Shown here: positions 42,208 through 52,820 of the stretch, piece after piece | Layout of the letters: every line of letters begins with the position of its first letter | Numbering within the stretch: the first letter of the stretch is position 1 | Assembly: GCA_949316235.1 (NCBI GenBank) | Contig: OX438744.1 | Span: 1,302,001 to 1,366,000, forward strand | Length of the DNA stretch: 64,000 nucleotides | Reading direction: 5' to 3' | Source: Oegoconia quadripuncta | Lineage: Eukaryota > Arthropoda > Insecta > Lepidoptera > Autostichidae | Position numbers and translations under genes: made by a program | The notes under the pieces: generated by a model | Database searches by the model: none | What the model was told of the DNA's origin: nothing | Seen by the model: the letters and a program-made list of their open reading frames with translations, nothing else

Positions 42208-42815
42208 AGAGTTTCTTGCGTCGCTCTCCGACTATACACATTACGAAGCGATGGTAGGTTAAATTCCCCCTTGCAACGCCCTAAGCCGAGGTTCGAGCCC
42301 CAGAGGGCACCCTTAGGCGTCGGTTGCAAACTTCGCATCTCGTGCTGTTGCACACAGACAGTGTGCGCTTAGCGCTCCCGCACTCGCCCACCCGCCCGGT
42401 GAAGCTGAACTAGTCCCGTGATTAACAGCAAACGACTCTTCTCAAAAAAAAAGAACATTGAAGGAGGAAAGTCTGCGGGCGTCAGACGGGCCTATTTCAT
42501 CCAATTCCCTTTGCGGAGCGTTAGATGCTGCGCGACCGCTTCAGTCTGACCACGAAATTTTTGTGACTACCTGTACACCATTACAGTGTCATCGTGTTGC
42601 ATACTCGTATATTGCAGTCTGGAGTAGACACACACTCGGCCAGGTAATGTTGGTCAAAGACACCTGCTTAGCGAACTCCACTGACAAAACGATGAGTTGC
42701 CTGCAGGCGCCGTTGCTGTCAAGACAGTTTTGCAATGGAAGAAATGTTGAATAAGTTTTTACGCATAAGTACACCAAAGATGATGTATACAAATTTGCCG
42801 AACTGACCCGCTGAC
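42208..42815. other. LINE-A'-like scrap and unassigned DNA
   Basis: 42190-42260 holds GAGTTTCTTGCGTCGCTCTC and CGAAGCGATGGTAGG. 42280-42310 has GGTTCGAGCCC, a near-consensus B box, but no A box at the right spacing. The frame 42458-42754 has no family or splice support. Confidence 0.4.
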
Positions 42816-44310
42816 GCTAGGGGCATATGTTTGTGTGATGTATACGGACATGTGTAGCCGAGTTATGGATGTTTTCATTTATAATAAGTATTTATTTACA
42901 AAAAAAAAATGTATTTATGTAGTATATCAACCATCTGGTATCCACAACACAAGCTTATAGTTGCTTACTGCTGCATTATAGGCCGTGCCCTCAACCTTTT
43001 GGAATCGTACTTGTGTAATCGAGTTCAAAGGGTTGATGTCAATGGTAAGAGGTCGTCAGGGTCTCCAGTTTGCATAGGTGTTCCACAGGGCTCAATTCTC
43101 GGGCCATTCTTATTTCTTGTATATATTAATGATCTACCCAATTGTATAAACGGAAACCATGAGATAACAATATTTGCTGATGACACTTCCTTGCTCTTCA
43201 AAGTTAGGAGACGACAGAAAACTCTTGACGACGTGAATAGTGCTATCTCTAAGGTGGTTGAATGGTTTACGTCAAATAACCTACCTGAATGAAAAAAAAA
43301 CCAAATGCATAAAATTTTCACTACCTAATGTCAAACAGGTAGCTAGTACTATTTTAATAAAAAACGAGGAGTTGGAGCTTGTGGACACTACTCTATTTCT
43401 AGGCATTATGTTAGATAAAGGACTACAATGGGGTCCACATATCGAAAGGTTGTCGAAAGGTCTCAGTTCTGCAGTGTTCGCTATTAAAAAAATCCGCTAT
43501 TTAACCGACGTGGACACCGCGAGGCTGGTATACTTCAGCTATTTCCATAGCATAATGGCTTATGGCATTCTGTTATGGGGAAATGCCGCGGACATAAATT
43601 GTATTTTTGTTCTGCAGAAGCGAGCGGTTCGTGCGATCTACAAGTTAGGCTCCCGAGTATCTCTGAGGAATAAATTTCAAGAAATCAATATATTAACTTT
43701 GGCATCGCAATATATTTACGAAAACTTAATGTACGTAAGAAAGAATCTGTATTTGTTTAGGAAAAATTGTGAAATACACAATGTTAATACAAGATATAAA
43801 AATAAACTTGCTGTCCATAGCAGTCGCTTACACAAAGTCACTAAGTCATTCAAGGGACAATGTATACGCTTTTACAATAAGGTTCCGGTAGACATTCAAA
43901 ATTTGCCTTTAAATAAATTTAAAACAACCATTAAACGGAAACTATGTGCCAAAGGCTATTATAAAATTTCTGACTATCTGGATGATAAGAATGCGTGGAC
44001 ATGAACCGCTCGCCATTATCCAGTATATTTTATTCTTATTTTCTTTGTCGAATCATAAATTTTACAATTAGGTATCTCAAATTGTATTTGTATTGACTTA
44101 TTTAAAAAGAGCAACCCTGGAGTTTCTTGCTCGTTCTTCTCTGGGGAGACTGCCTAGTGAATGAGCGATAACTGTATGTCATGACGATTTCAAATGTTAT
44201 TCTTATAACTTACGAAATAAAAACATTTTTGATTTTGATTTTGATTTTTACTGTGGAACTAGATGGCGCTGTGTGTATGTTTAAGGATATTTATTTATTT
44301 TATCTACTGA
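42816..44310 (+). mobile_element. SINE-3 split by LINE-A
   Basis: The left part 42816-42970 ends AGTTGCTTACTG. The right part resumes at 44249 with TTACTGTGGAACTAGATGGC. The repeated TTACTG is the target duplication. The SINE lacks its first ~60 bp (head). Confidence 0.92.
42971..44248 (+). pseudogene. LINE-A, longest copy, RT fingers/palm to C-terminus
   Basis: It encodes a reverse transcriptase remnant: GVPQGSILGPFLFL (RT motif 4), FADDTSLLF (catalytic YxDD-type motif) and LGIMLDKGLQWGPHI, then the family C-terminus ending SDYLDDKNAWT at 44004. One base gained near 43285-43292 shifts the frame just before KKTKCIKFSLPNV, so the ORF is broken there. The 3' UTR has GAGTTTCTTGCTCGTTCTTC and the tail is TTTTGATTTTGATTTTGA. 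Flanks show the 6-bp duplication TTACTG. It is 5'-truncated. The domains suggest the jockey/CR1 group; the exact clade is not determined. Confidence 0.92.
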
Positions 44311-44390
44311 GATCGCGTGCTTCATCTTCAACCACACAGTAATTTTCCATCAGGTGAGGTGGCCAAACGCGTATTCATAAAAAAAATACT
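44311..44390 (+). mobile_element. LINE-C 3' tip
   Basis: ATCGCGTGCTTCATCTTCAA, TTTTCCATCAGGTGAGG and an A-run, as at 5080-5171. Confidence 0.65.
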
Positions 44391-44773
44391 ATGCTCCAGC
44401 CCCGGCCCTGGCCGCAATAAGTGTTTCCTCGTGGAAGACTTAGGAAAATAATTTTATTTCCGACGTTTGTTTCTCTCCGATGTAAACAAACCAAGGAATT
44501 TATTGTTGATGGAAACCGCAGGGCTTATAAAGGTATTAGATAGAAATATTGCGTAGGTAGGTAGGTTTATCGACTCATTGTTAACGAAGGGTCGTCTTCA
44601 ATTTGACAACGGGCACAGGTGGTGTCTCGGTAGTGACGGAAAGTCCAGCAGAGAGATGTTTTGTATGCGCATACGAAAATCAGATTCACCTTTGTGATTT
44701 TCCTTATTAGGGTTCCTTAGTTTCGCCATGTCCCATGGCTTAGCACTAGATACCTACATGTAATTTCGCATGG
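44391..44773. other. Unassigned
   Basis: No gene or repeat recognised. Confidence 0.35.
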
Positions 44774-45083
44774 GTTTTTTTTAATGCACAACGGGTTCGT
44801 ACCTGACCTCAATCACACCTGATGTTAAATGAAGATGAGGTCGAAGGTGGAAGCATACTGACCCGGAAATCCCAACACATTTGAGGGACTGGCTATCTTA
44901 TCTCTGACAACCGGAACACAACATGGCGGCAGATTTAGATAAGATGGTGGTAGCTAGCCAAGCGGATATTTAAAATGCCCTTCCACCAAGCAAACCGAGT
45001 ACTTAAACATGTACCCCGCTGCGGATCGAACCCGCGACCTCCGAATCGTAAACGCAATGTTGTTTACATTGAGCCACGGAGGC
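44774..45083 (-). mobile_element. SINE-1 with internal deletion
   Basis: Head and tail are complete on minus; about 25 bp around the usual AATGCTATTAACATTGCTGC are missing, leaving CACAACATGGCGGCAG. Confidence 0.9.
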
Positions 45084-45299
45084 GGTCAAAATGCGACTCT
45101 GTCCTATGTGTTTCACGAGGCATGTAATACCTAGCCTGTATCGGCTGGGAAATTGGATCCCTCGACCTGATATGCGACCGTTGTAGCGCTAAGGTTCCTA
45201 GGAGATTAATAAGATACGTTATGGTTATACCTAACTATACCTTCGATTCGTAGCGAATAAGATTTTGGGGGGTGACAAATCATAAAAGAACAGCGATTA

Positions 45300-45480
45300 A
45301 ATGTGCCCGCCCACGAACCGACTTTTTGTACGATCGATAATCGGGCCGATTGTTTCGTCAACACTTTTATCGTCAATTTTTTGTAGGACGTGCGCGTTGA
45401 AACATTGCAATCAGTACGTTCCATTTTTCTCCTACAAAAAATCGGTCACCGATAGTCGGCCGTGGACGGGCAGCCTTATT
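45300..45480. mobile_element. Small MITE-like inverted repeat
   Basis: GCCCGCCCACGAACCGACTT on the left resembles the reverse complement of the right end (CTGCCCGTCCACGGCCGACT). The following ATAATCGG/ACTATCGG also correspond. Imperfect; target duplication not resolved. Confidence 0.5.
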
Positions 45481-45489
45481 GCATATTGA

Positions 45490-45740
45490 TGAATTTATAC
45501 AGGCTGAATTTGAATTCGTGTAATTCCCAGTTACTGGTAACGCTACGTTTGACTACGAACAACTTTCCCCAAAGAACCAATAGTCGAAATCGAGCAAAAA
45601 ATTTCCGTTTGCCCATACAAAGTAAACCATTCTGACACTATATTTAGTTATGGAATTCCAATATTAAGCATGTAAATTTGTGCAGTTTTATTTCAAAATA
45701 GGTTAATAAATACTGCCCCCTTTGGTTGTAATGAATAGAA
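45490..45740. repeat. Dispersed repeat shared with 55690-55890
   Basis: Both carry GAATTTGAATTC, TGTAATTCCCA, TGACTACGAACAAC/TGATTACGAACAAC and TTCCCCAA-GAACC in the same order. Class unknown. Confidence 0.65.
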
Positions 45741-45777
45741 TTAATCGACAATTTGTCCAAGGCTATTAAAAAATTTG

Positions 45778-46441
45778 AATTTTTTCAAACAGATATTCTT
45801 GGAACGAAAGTTGCAAAGATAACTTTGGGTATTGGTTTCAGCGCACTCACCAAATATTTAATTCGCGAGATGGACTTGAGAATGCGACGCATTTTTTCAA
45901 ACACATATTCTTGGAACGAAAGTTGCAAAGATAACTTTGGGTATTGGTTTCAGCGTACTCACCAAATATTTAGTTCGCGAGATGGGCTTGAGAATGCGAC
46001 GCATTTTTTCAAACACATATTCTTGGAACGAAAGTTGCAAAGATAACTTTGGGTATTGGTTTCAGCGTACTCACCAAATATTTAGTTCGCGAGATGGACT
46101 TGAGAATGCGACGCATTTTTTCAAACACATATTCTTGGAACGAAAGTTGCAAAGATAACTTTGGGTATTGGTTTCAGCGTACTCACCAAATATTTAGTTC
46201 GCGAGATGGACTTGAGAATGAGACGCATTTTTTCAAACACATATTCTTGGAACGAAAGTTGCAAAGATAACTTTGGGTATTGGTTTGAGCGTACTCACCA
46301 AATATTTAGTTCGCGAGATGGACTTGAGAATGCGACGCATTTTTTCAAACACATATTCTTGGAACGAAAGTTGCAAAGATAACTTTGGGTATTGGTTTCA
46401 GCGTACTCACCAAATTCGCGAGATGGGCTTGAGAATACGAC
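45778..46441. repeat. 112-bp minisatellite, six units
   Basis: TTCTTGGAACGAAAGTTGCA recurs at 45796, 45908, 46020, 46132, 46244 and 46356. Units are almost identical; the last lacks 6 bp (ATTTAG) after CACCAAAT. 112 is not a multiple of three, so the serial ORFs seen across it are frame-cycling artefacts. Confidence 0.97.
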
Positions 46442-46794
46442 GCGAGCACATGTCGAATCGAGTCGTTGAAATAAATCGAGTCTTCATTTTTAAATTTCGA
46501 AAAAAGCTTATGGCTTAGACGTCACTGGCACATGTCAAAGGTGAGAGAGAACATTATGCGTCCACCGCTTATATCCTGAGAGCTTTATCGGACGCTGTTA
46601 ATCGGACCCGACTCCATTATTATGGTAAAGAGTCATTTATAGTCCAATCATATCCTGCTCTAAGTGGCCTCTCGGCTTATCGCTTTGGTGAGTTTTCGAT
46701 TTAGGATCCATTGTCTGTTTAAAATATATCTACGTGATATCCTCTCAGTGAAGAACAGAGAAGCTACCTGTCCCTTTACGTAATAAACTTTAGG
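46442..46794. other. Unassigned
   Basis: No family recognised in the array's right flank. Confidence 0.35.
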
Positions 46795-47075
46795 GTGTCT
46801 AGTTTCCATTAAAAGGGTTTTTTTTTTAAAATTTTTTTTTATTAAAAACTGGTTTCGCGTTTGGCCACAATCTCACCTGATGGAAAGTGACGATGTAGCC
46901 GAAGATGTATCACGCGCACCCAGTAAATGCCTATTCACTCTAGACTTGAAGATCCCAAGGTTGTAAGTGTCGGGAAAAACCGACGCGGGCAGTGAGTTCC
47001 ATACCGTCCATACTGGACGGAATATACGTGAGTTTATTCCATCCAGTGGCGCCCTCATTCGTGTATATTACTATT
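46795..47075 (-). pseudogene. LINE-C, C-terminal end
   Basis: The minus frame reads [20 protein letters not shown] and [10 protein letters not shown], the C-terminal W-SLP-VFP pattern of many LINE RTs. It is followed by TTTCCATCAGGTGAGATTGT and poly-A. Confidence 0.8.
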
Positions 47076-47252
47076 TCTTTTTAAATACAGCCTAAATTAG
47101 AGATTATATTTATAATTTTTTAATTAGCCTAAACGCTAATTATAAATGGTACCTATAATTTTCGAGAATTTCAAAATTATTGATAAAAACGGCCACTCTT
47201 TTAATTAACGTGATTTCTGGAAAATATCTCTTATCAAAGTTTTTTAGGTATC

Positions 47253-48210
47253 TAACTAAATATTATAAATGCGAAATTAAAGGCCGGCAACGCATCTGTG
47301 ACCCTTTTGGTGTTGCGGGTGTCCATGGGCGGCGGTGATTGCTTTCCATCAGGTGACCCGCATGCTCGTTTGCCGTCCTCTCAAATAAAAAAAAAAAAAA
47401 AAAGAAAGTTTGTATTTTTGTGTGTTTGTTGCACAATCACGGCGAAACGGATGAATGGATTTGAATGATTAGATTAGATTATTTTTTTTTTATGCACAAC
47501 GGGTTGGTACTTGACCTCAATCACACCTGATGTTAAGTGAAGATGAGGTCGAAGGTGGAAGGTGGAAGGTGGACCCAGAAACCCCAACACATTTGGGGGT
47601 TACAACATATTAGATTTATTTAGTTCACTTTTACAATATCAAGTCATAACATACAGTTCCGTAAATTTATGATTTCTAAAATAAAAGTGATTGTCAAACA
47701 TAAAACAATAACTATACACATACATCTTGAAGATTTGTAGAATTACTAGATTATTTAATATAAATATAATGTTAAAATTTTGTTAAGTCACAAAATAAAC
47801 AAAATAGATAGAAATTAAACCTATTGTCATATTTTCAATAGGTATGTCGTTAGACTCTTAAAAATTGTAACCATTATTACAATAGCATTATATCTACATA
47901 TTATTATATGTATGTCAAAATTAATTAATAAAGTATAAGTATGTAACCATTGTTACGTCAACGTCATACTATTTTTGAATAATGAAATAAAACAAAACAA
48001 AATAAAATATAAACCATGTCATGAGATTATTGATATGCCATAATTTGAATTTAAATGAAATTTAATATATAGGTAGGTAGAATATACCACGGATTAAACA
48101 TAGGATATTTTTTATCCCGATAAAGTGAGAAGTTCCCGTGGTATAAACAAATTAAACATAAATAATAAAGTTATTCTAAAGCAGACGAAGCCGCGGGCGG
48201 AACACCAGTG
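47253..48210 (+). mobile_element. Helitron-like element in pieces
   Basis: TCTAACTAAATATTATAAATGC (47253), GCGAAACGGATGAATGGATT (47443) and ACATAGGATATTTTTTATCC ... GCAGACGAAGCCGCGGGCGG (48097-48200) are the successive parts of the element also at 56702-57692. Gaps are filled by a LINE-B tail (47281-47402), a SINE-1 3' piece (47483-47600, minus) and about 480 bp of AT-rich unassigned DNA. Confidence 0.6.
47281..47402 (+). mobile_element. LINE-B 3' tail
   Basis: AAAGGCCGGCAACGCATCTG through GTTTGCCGTCCTCTCAAATA and poly-A. Coding sequence is limited to the last few codons. Confidence 0.85.
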
Positions 48211-48329
48211 TTTTTATATGAAGTCTCTTAGTCGCTTTTTACAACACCCACGGGAAGAGACGAATTGGTTTTACTATGGGTCAAACAAATTTCCGTGACA
48301 CAAAGTTATTCATCACACACGGGCAGACA

Positions 48330-48659
48330 CCGCCTCTGTGGCTCAATGTAAACAACATTGGGTTTACGATTCGGAGGTCGCGGGTTCGATCTTCAGCGGG
48401 GTACATGTTTAAGTACTCGGTTTAGTTGGTGGTAGGGCATTTTAAATGTCCCCCTGGGTAGCTACCACCATCTTATCTAAATCTGCGGCCAAGCAGCAAT
48501 GTTAACAGCATTGTTGTGTTCCGGTTGTCAGAGATAAGATAGCCAGTGCTCCTAATGTGTTGGGGTTTCCGGGTCAGTACGCTTCCACCTTCGACCTCAT
48601 CTTTACCTAACGTCAGGTGTGATTAAGGTCAAGTACTAACCCGTAGTGCATAAAAAAAA
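48330..48659 (+). mobile_element. SINE-1, full length
   Basis: The head has A box TGGCTCAATGT. The B box is slightly altered (GGTTCGATCTT). Complete body and A-rich tail. Confidence 0.92.
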
Positions 48660-49015
48660 CACCAACGAATTATAATGGTTCCATTTCTGCAAACCGACGA
48701 ACCCTAAAAACTCATCGGCAGAAGGATTTTCTCGTAACAGGTAACAGTACAGTAAAATCCAATAAATTCGTCCCCTTTTCTAACGTCACCAGCAGACGAT
48801 TGAATCTTGCCTCGCTACGGGTGAAGCTACGGCAATTTTGTACCTCGAAAATCATATTTTATTACCTATATTTAGAAAACCATCTCAATCACACAACAAT
48901 CTACGTCGGTGTCCTCTCACTAAATAGGCCATACAGCTAACCGAATTGTTTAGGTTAGTCGAGCTTTTGGAATTGCGCACAATTCGGGCCTATCACCATC
49001 TTCTTATTTTTATTA
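48660..49015. other. Unassigned
   Basis: No features recognised. Confidence 0.35.
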
Positions 49016-49551
49016 TTTCTGACAAATGGAACACAATAATGCTATTATCTTTGCTGTTTGGCGGCACACTTAGGCCTGTATTCATAAACCATTCTCAAGA
49101 TTGAGAACAGTCTTGTGACCGGTCTCAAGTAAACGTGTTGGTTAATAAACCTAACATGAGACCGAAAGCACGTGCATACTCAAGCAGTACTCACTTGAGA
49201 GGTGCGCGTATTATAAACGAAACTCAAGACTGTCATTCATTCGCCGCTGAGGCGAATACTTGAGAAGTGATCTCAGCTAAGTAGACCTCTAGATTGGTTT
49301 ATAAATTAGCACCGAGTTTCAGATAGCGTCAATTGCTTAAGACGCATCTCGGGTAATACAGCCTCAAGACTTGTATTGAGATTGATTTATTAATATGGGC
49401 CTTAGATAGGATGGTGGTAGCTAGCCAGGCGGACATTTAAAATATCCTACCACCAACCAAACCGAGTACTAAATATGTACCCCGCTAGAAATCGAACGAG
49501 CAACCTCCGATTGGTAGACCCTATGTTTGTTTACATTGCGCCACGGAGACG
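49016..49551 (-). mobile_element. SINE-1 split by a Harbinger-like MITE
   Basis: Parts 49016-49072 and 49402-49551 join to give the normal SINE-1 GCGGCA...TTAGATAAGATGG order (here GATAGG). The B-box region is mutated (ATCGAACGAGC on plus), so this is an old copy. Confidence 0.85.
49073..49401. mobile_element. PIF/Harbinger-like MITE, 329 bp
   Basis: The ends are GGCCTGTATTCATAAACCAT and the reverse complement GGCCCATATTAATAAATCAA, with CTCAAG/CTCAATAC next. It is flanked by TTA at 49070-49072 and 49402-49404, the 3-bp target of Harbinger elements. No ORF. Confidence 0.85.
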
Positions 49552-49557
49552 TTCAAT

Positions 49558-49765
49558 ATATAAATATTAACACAAACATTCATGACTCCGGAATAAATAA
49601 ATAATAAAATTAATAAAAATAATTTCTGAAACTTATACCATTCATCTAGTCCCAAACTAAGCAATTTGTAATCAACACACAAACATTTACCCCTCGCGAG
49701 GTTCGAACCCGCAACCGTTGGTTCCGCTGACAGAGTCACTATCCACTAGACCAACCCGGACCAAT
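49558..49765 (-). mobile_element. SINE-2, rearranged
   Basis: Head on minus with GGTTCGAACCT-type B box and CTAGTGGATAGTGACTCTG. The body has a deletion/rearrangement between GGAATAAATAAATAATAAAA and the GTCCCAAACTAAGCAA block. Confidence 0.8.
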
Positions 49766-49837
49766 TTAAGAAGTTTTGAGTATTGTCAATGAGAATAAAC
49801 TTTCGGATCCATAACCTTCAGGAGCCACAATAACCAG

Positions 49838-50128
49838 GAGCGTCGGTGGCTCAGCGGACGCGGTCCCCCAATTTGGGAGGTCCGGGTTCGATTCCGAGGC
49901 AGACCATGTACCAATAGTTTTTAAATTTAATTTAATTTCGACTGCTCTTACGGTGAAGGAAAACATCAAGAGGAAACCTGCATGCCTGAGCAATAAAAAG
50001 AGAGACATCTGAAGTCCCTAACAAGCATTGGGCCAGCGTGGGGGACTAGGGTCCATACTCCCTCATTAAACGAGGGAAGGCCTATATCGTTGCAGGGGGA
50101 TGTTTACGAGCTGATGATGATGATGATT
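49838..50128 (+). mobile_element. SINE-4 with tRNA-like head
   Basis: GCGTCGGTGGCTCAGCGGAC (A box) and GGGTTCGATTCCGAGGCAGA (B box GGTTCGATTCC, exact) are followed by GGTGAAGGAAAACATCAAGA, GCATTGGGCCAGCGTGGGGG and a (GAT)n tail. Another body copy is at 40545-40680. Confidence 0.88.
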
Positions 50129-50442
50129 TTAGCGGGATTTCAACCCGCAACTGTTGGTTCACTATCCACTTGACATAGCCATGAAATATAAAGTATAGGT
50201 AGATGTACTCTAGAGAAATCACAAACAATGGTGGGCCATAATGCTAACTCTGTTTGCCAATTTAACCTAATGTAATCCGACGACCTCTATATTTCATTTC
50301 CAAGATGTTAGAGAGAATGAATATTGAATAGCATTGTGGACCAAGTTAAGGTTCTAGGTGATTAAGGCAGGTTTATACGGGGACGGACTAAGGGAGGGGA
50401 CGTAGGGCGCTATTTTTTTGTGCTGTGTTTGATAAGATTAAA
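50129..50442. other. SINE-2 head scrap and unassigned DNA
   Basis: 50129-50176 has AGCGGGATTTCAACCCGCAA and TGTTGGTTCACTATCC, a reversed SINE-2 head piece. The rest has no gene. Confidence 0.5.
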
Positions 50443-50850
50443 ATGTCCGTTATTACAGACGAGTATCCCAATATAAATTCATTAAAGACAAAACATAGAC
50501 CTGATTATCTACGTAAGCTGGAGTATATACCTTTGTATGAGTTACCTAAATACACTAACATTTACGGAGCGAGGGCGTGGGAGTACATGTTACCAAACAT
50601 TTTAAATGAAATTCCCAAGGAAATACATACAGATATATTTATAAATATAAAAAAATGTAAACAATCACTTAAAAAGTACTACATGGGTGGTGCTGGTGAT
50701 ACTGTAACTTGTAATAGACAGTAAGTGGTAAGCGATGAGGCTCAGTGTGTTGCGTATAAACCTTGAATAGGTTTCTGTGGTGCACTTTTGTATTGTGTTA
50801 AATTGTTTCATATATAATGAATAAATAGAAAAAAAAAAAAAAAAAAAAAA
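50443..50850 (+). pseudogene. Probable LINE C-terminal end with poly-A
   Basis: ATG at 50443 opens 94 codons: YGARAWEYMLPNILNEIPKE and IKKCKQSLKKYYM have the W-LP-I...F..K..LK..Y pattern of LINE RT C-termini. An ~110-bp 3' UTR and about 24 A follow. No RT core. A retrocopied host mRNA is the alternative. Confidence 0.55.
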
Positions 50851-50932
50851 ATTAAACTAGAGAAGAGGTCAGTCAGAGTTTCTACGCGTAATAAATAAAT
50901 TAATAATATAAATAATATTCTATTCTATTCTA

Positions 50933-51389
50933 TAGCCTCGTGTTGTGGATACCAGATGGTTGATATACTACACAAATTCATTTTTTTTAAATAAATAAAT
51001 ATACATATAAATGAGAACATCCATAACTCGGGAATACATGTCTATATTCATCAGACGACCGATTGGTGTAGTGGATAGTGACCCTATCAGCGAAACCAAC
51101 GGTTGCGGGTTCGAATCCCGCGACGGGTAAATGTTTGTATGATGAATACGAACATTTATTCCCTAGTCTTGGATGTTTATATAAATATTTATGTATGTTT
51201 ATCCGTTATCTAGTATCCATAGCACAAGCTTTGCTTAGTTTGGGACTAGGTGATTGCTTTAAGTGTCCGAAATATTTATTTATTTATTATTATATTATCA
51301 TACAAACATATGTCCTTAGCGGGATTTGAACCCGCAAACTTTTGGTATAGCAGTCAGAGTTTCTAACCACTACACAAAACAGGTCGTCA
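50933..51389 (-). mobile_element. SINE-3 split by SINE-2
   Basis: Parts 50933-51053 and 51297-51389 form one SINE-3 in reverse (GGATACCAGATGGTTGATAT ... CCATAACTCGGG ... ACAAACATATGTCCTTAGCG). ATCA is found on both sides of the insert. Confidence 0.9.
51054..51296 (+). mobile_element. SINE-2, full length, best copy
   Basis: Head GACGACCGATTGGTGTAGTG with exact A-box form and exact B box GGTTCGAATCC, core GATGAATACGAACATTTATT, then GCTTAGTTTGGGACTAGGTG and a (TTTA)n tail. Confidence 0.95.
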
Positions 51390-51515
51390 AAATGTCAGTA
51401 CCATACAATAAGTGTGCAGTGCTATGATGCATTTAAAAAAAAAATCGTATGAGAACGTAAGAATATATTATGCTTATTTCGCACACATTATTGGGAAAAT
51501 CAAACAAGGAAAATA

Positions 51516-52178
51516 ATCAATTTAGGGACAGTATTGGACCCCAGTTCACTACGTATTGCTGTTTGCCTTAGGCTCGGGGCCAATGTTTGTTCAACGCATC
51601 GTTGCATTTGTGGCCAGCAAGTGGACAATCTTGGTCGTCATGGCCTTTCGTGCTCCAGAAGTGCCGGTCGTGTATTTAGGCACTGTACCCTCAATGACCT
51701 CATTCGTCGGTCTCTTGCTTCTGCCTCAGTTCCCTCAACCCTGGAACCCTCGGGAATGTCATCTGTGGATGGCAAGAGACCTGACGGTTGCACTCTGGTG
51801 CCTTGGCGACTCGGCCGCTCTCTGGTATGGGATGCCACATGTGTTGACACCTTGGCCCCGTCTTACGTGCAGAGCTCTGCCCGCAAGCCTGGTGCTGCTG
51901 CCGATCTCGCCCAGATAGTAAAGTGCCGCAAATACGCATTTCTATCTGCTAATTATGAGTTTGCGGCACTTGCCTTCGAGACTCTGGGCCCATGGTCTTC
52001 AGACACCAAAAAATTCGTAAAGGCGGTGTCTGATAAGCTAATTGTGGCATCAGGTGATATAAGGGCGGGCTCTTTTTTCGCTCAAAGATTAAGCCTAGCT
52101 ATTCAGCGGGGCAATGCAGCCAGTGTGTTGGGGACAATGCCCCAGATGGGAGAGCTGGACGCGATACATTTTTTGTAA
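51516..52178 (+). pseudogene. LINE C-terminal region with zinc motif and nuclease-like motif
   Basis: The frame is open from about 51516 to the stop at 52178 (about 220 codons). It reads SLRIAVCLRLGANVCSTHRC, CICGQQVDNLGRHGLSCSRS (a CxCG...HxxxC zinc motif), then DGKRPDGCTLVPWRLGRSLV-WDATCVDT and ends AIQRGNAASVLGTM. I know this C-terminal module from LINE-like proteins of many invertebrates. RPDG followed after about 18 residues by WDxT resembles a PD-(D/E)XK restriction-like nuclease site; the Lys position is not certain. No RT is present, so it is 5'-truncated. A partner lies at 54586-54889. Confidence 0.65.
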
Positions 52179-52549
52179 TTATGTAAATATTATGTTATTT
52201 CTATTGTAAACTATTTAAAACAAGGAAAATTCATAATTTACATTAAGTTATCACATCTTAATGTACATTGCAAATATTTTTACTACAAAATACCAGAACA
52301 TGTGTTTAGTTTAACAGCGCAGAAATATAAGCGTCGTAAACAACCCAAATTGTGATCCAAATCACCCTAAACTCTGCGCAAGATTTTAGTAGGTAATAAT
52401 AGGTTGTAATAAACATACATATATTTTTGCAATTTGTTCATGAATGTATCTGACATTGAATTCTTCATTTATATTTTCTTTTTGTATATTATGGAAAATT
52501 TGCATGCCTTTGCCGTGTGTTTTCTTTATTTTACGTAATTTAGAAAACA
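52179..52549. other. Unassigned
   Basis: AT-rich; may include the 3' UTR of the preceding LINE, but no tail was recognised. Confidence 0.35.
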
Positions 52550-52820
52550 TAAATAAATAATAAATATCCTTAGATATACATACAGCGCCATCTAGTTCCA
52601 CAGTAAGCAACTATAGGCTTGTGTTGTGGATACCAGATGGTTGATATAATACATAAATACATTTTTTTTTAAATAAACACTTATTATAAATGAAAACATC
52701 CATAACTCGGGTACACATGTTCGTATTCATCACACAAACATATGGCCCTAGCGGGATTCGAACCCGCAACCTTTTGGTATAGTGGTCAGAGTTGCTAACC
52801 ACTACACCAAACAGGTCGCC
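52550..52820 (-). mobile_element. SINE-3, full length, best copy
   Basis: On minus: GACCTGTTTGGTGTAGTGGT (A box), GGTTCGAATCC (B box), CGGAC/CGAACATGTGTACCCGAG, ATCAACCATCTGGTATCC, GTTGCTTACTGTGGAACTAG, ATGGCGCTGTATG and an (ATTT)n tail. Confidence 0.95.

Noticed and set aside
42458..42754. 98-codon ORF with Cys and His residues
   Set aside because: No spacing that fits a zinc finger and no splice or start evidence.
45753..46518. Chain of overlapping ORFs with similar peptides
   Set aside because: They come from a 112-bp minisatellite read in rotating frames.
51556..51918. 120-codon plus ORF inside the LINE end
   Set aside because: It overlaps the conserved zinc/nuclease-like frame and has no recognisable motif.
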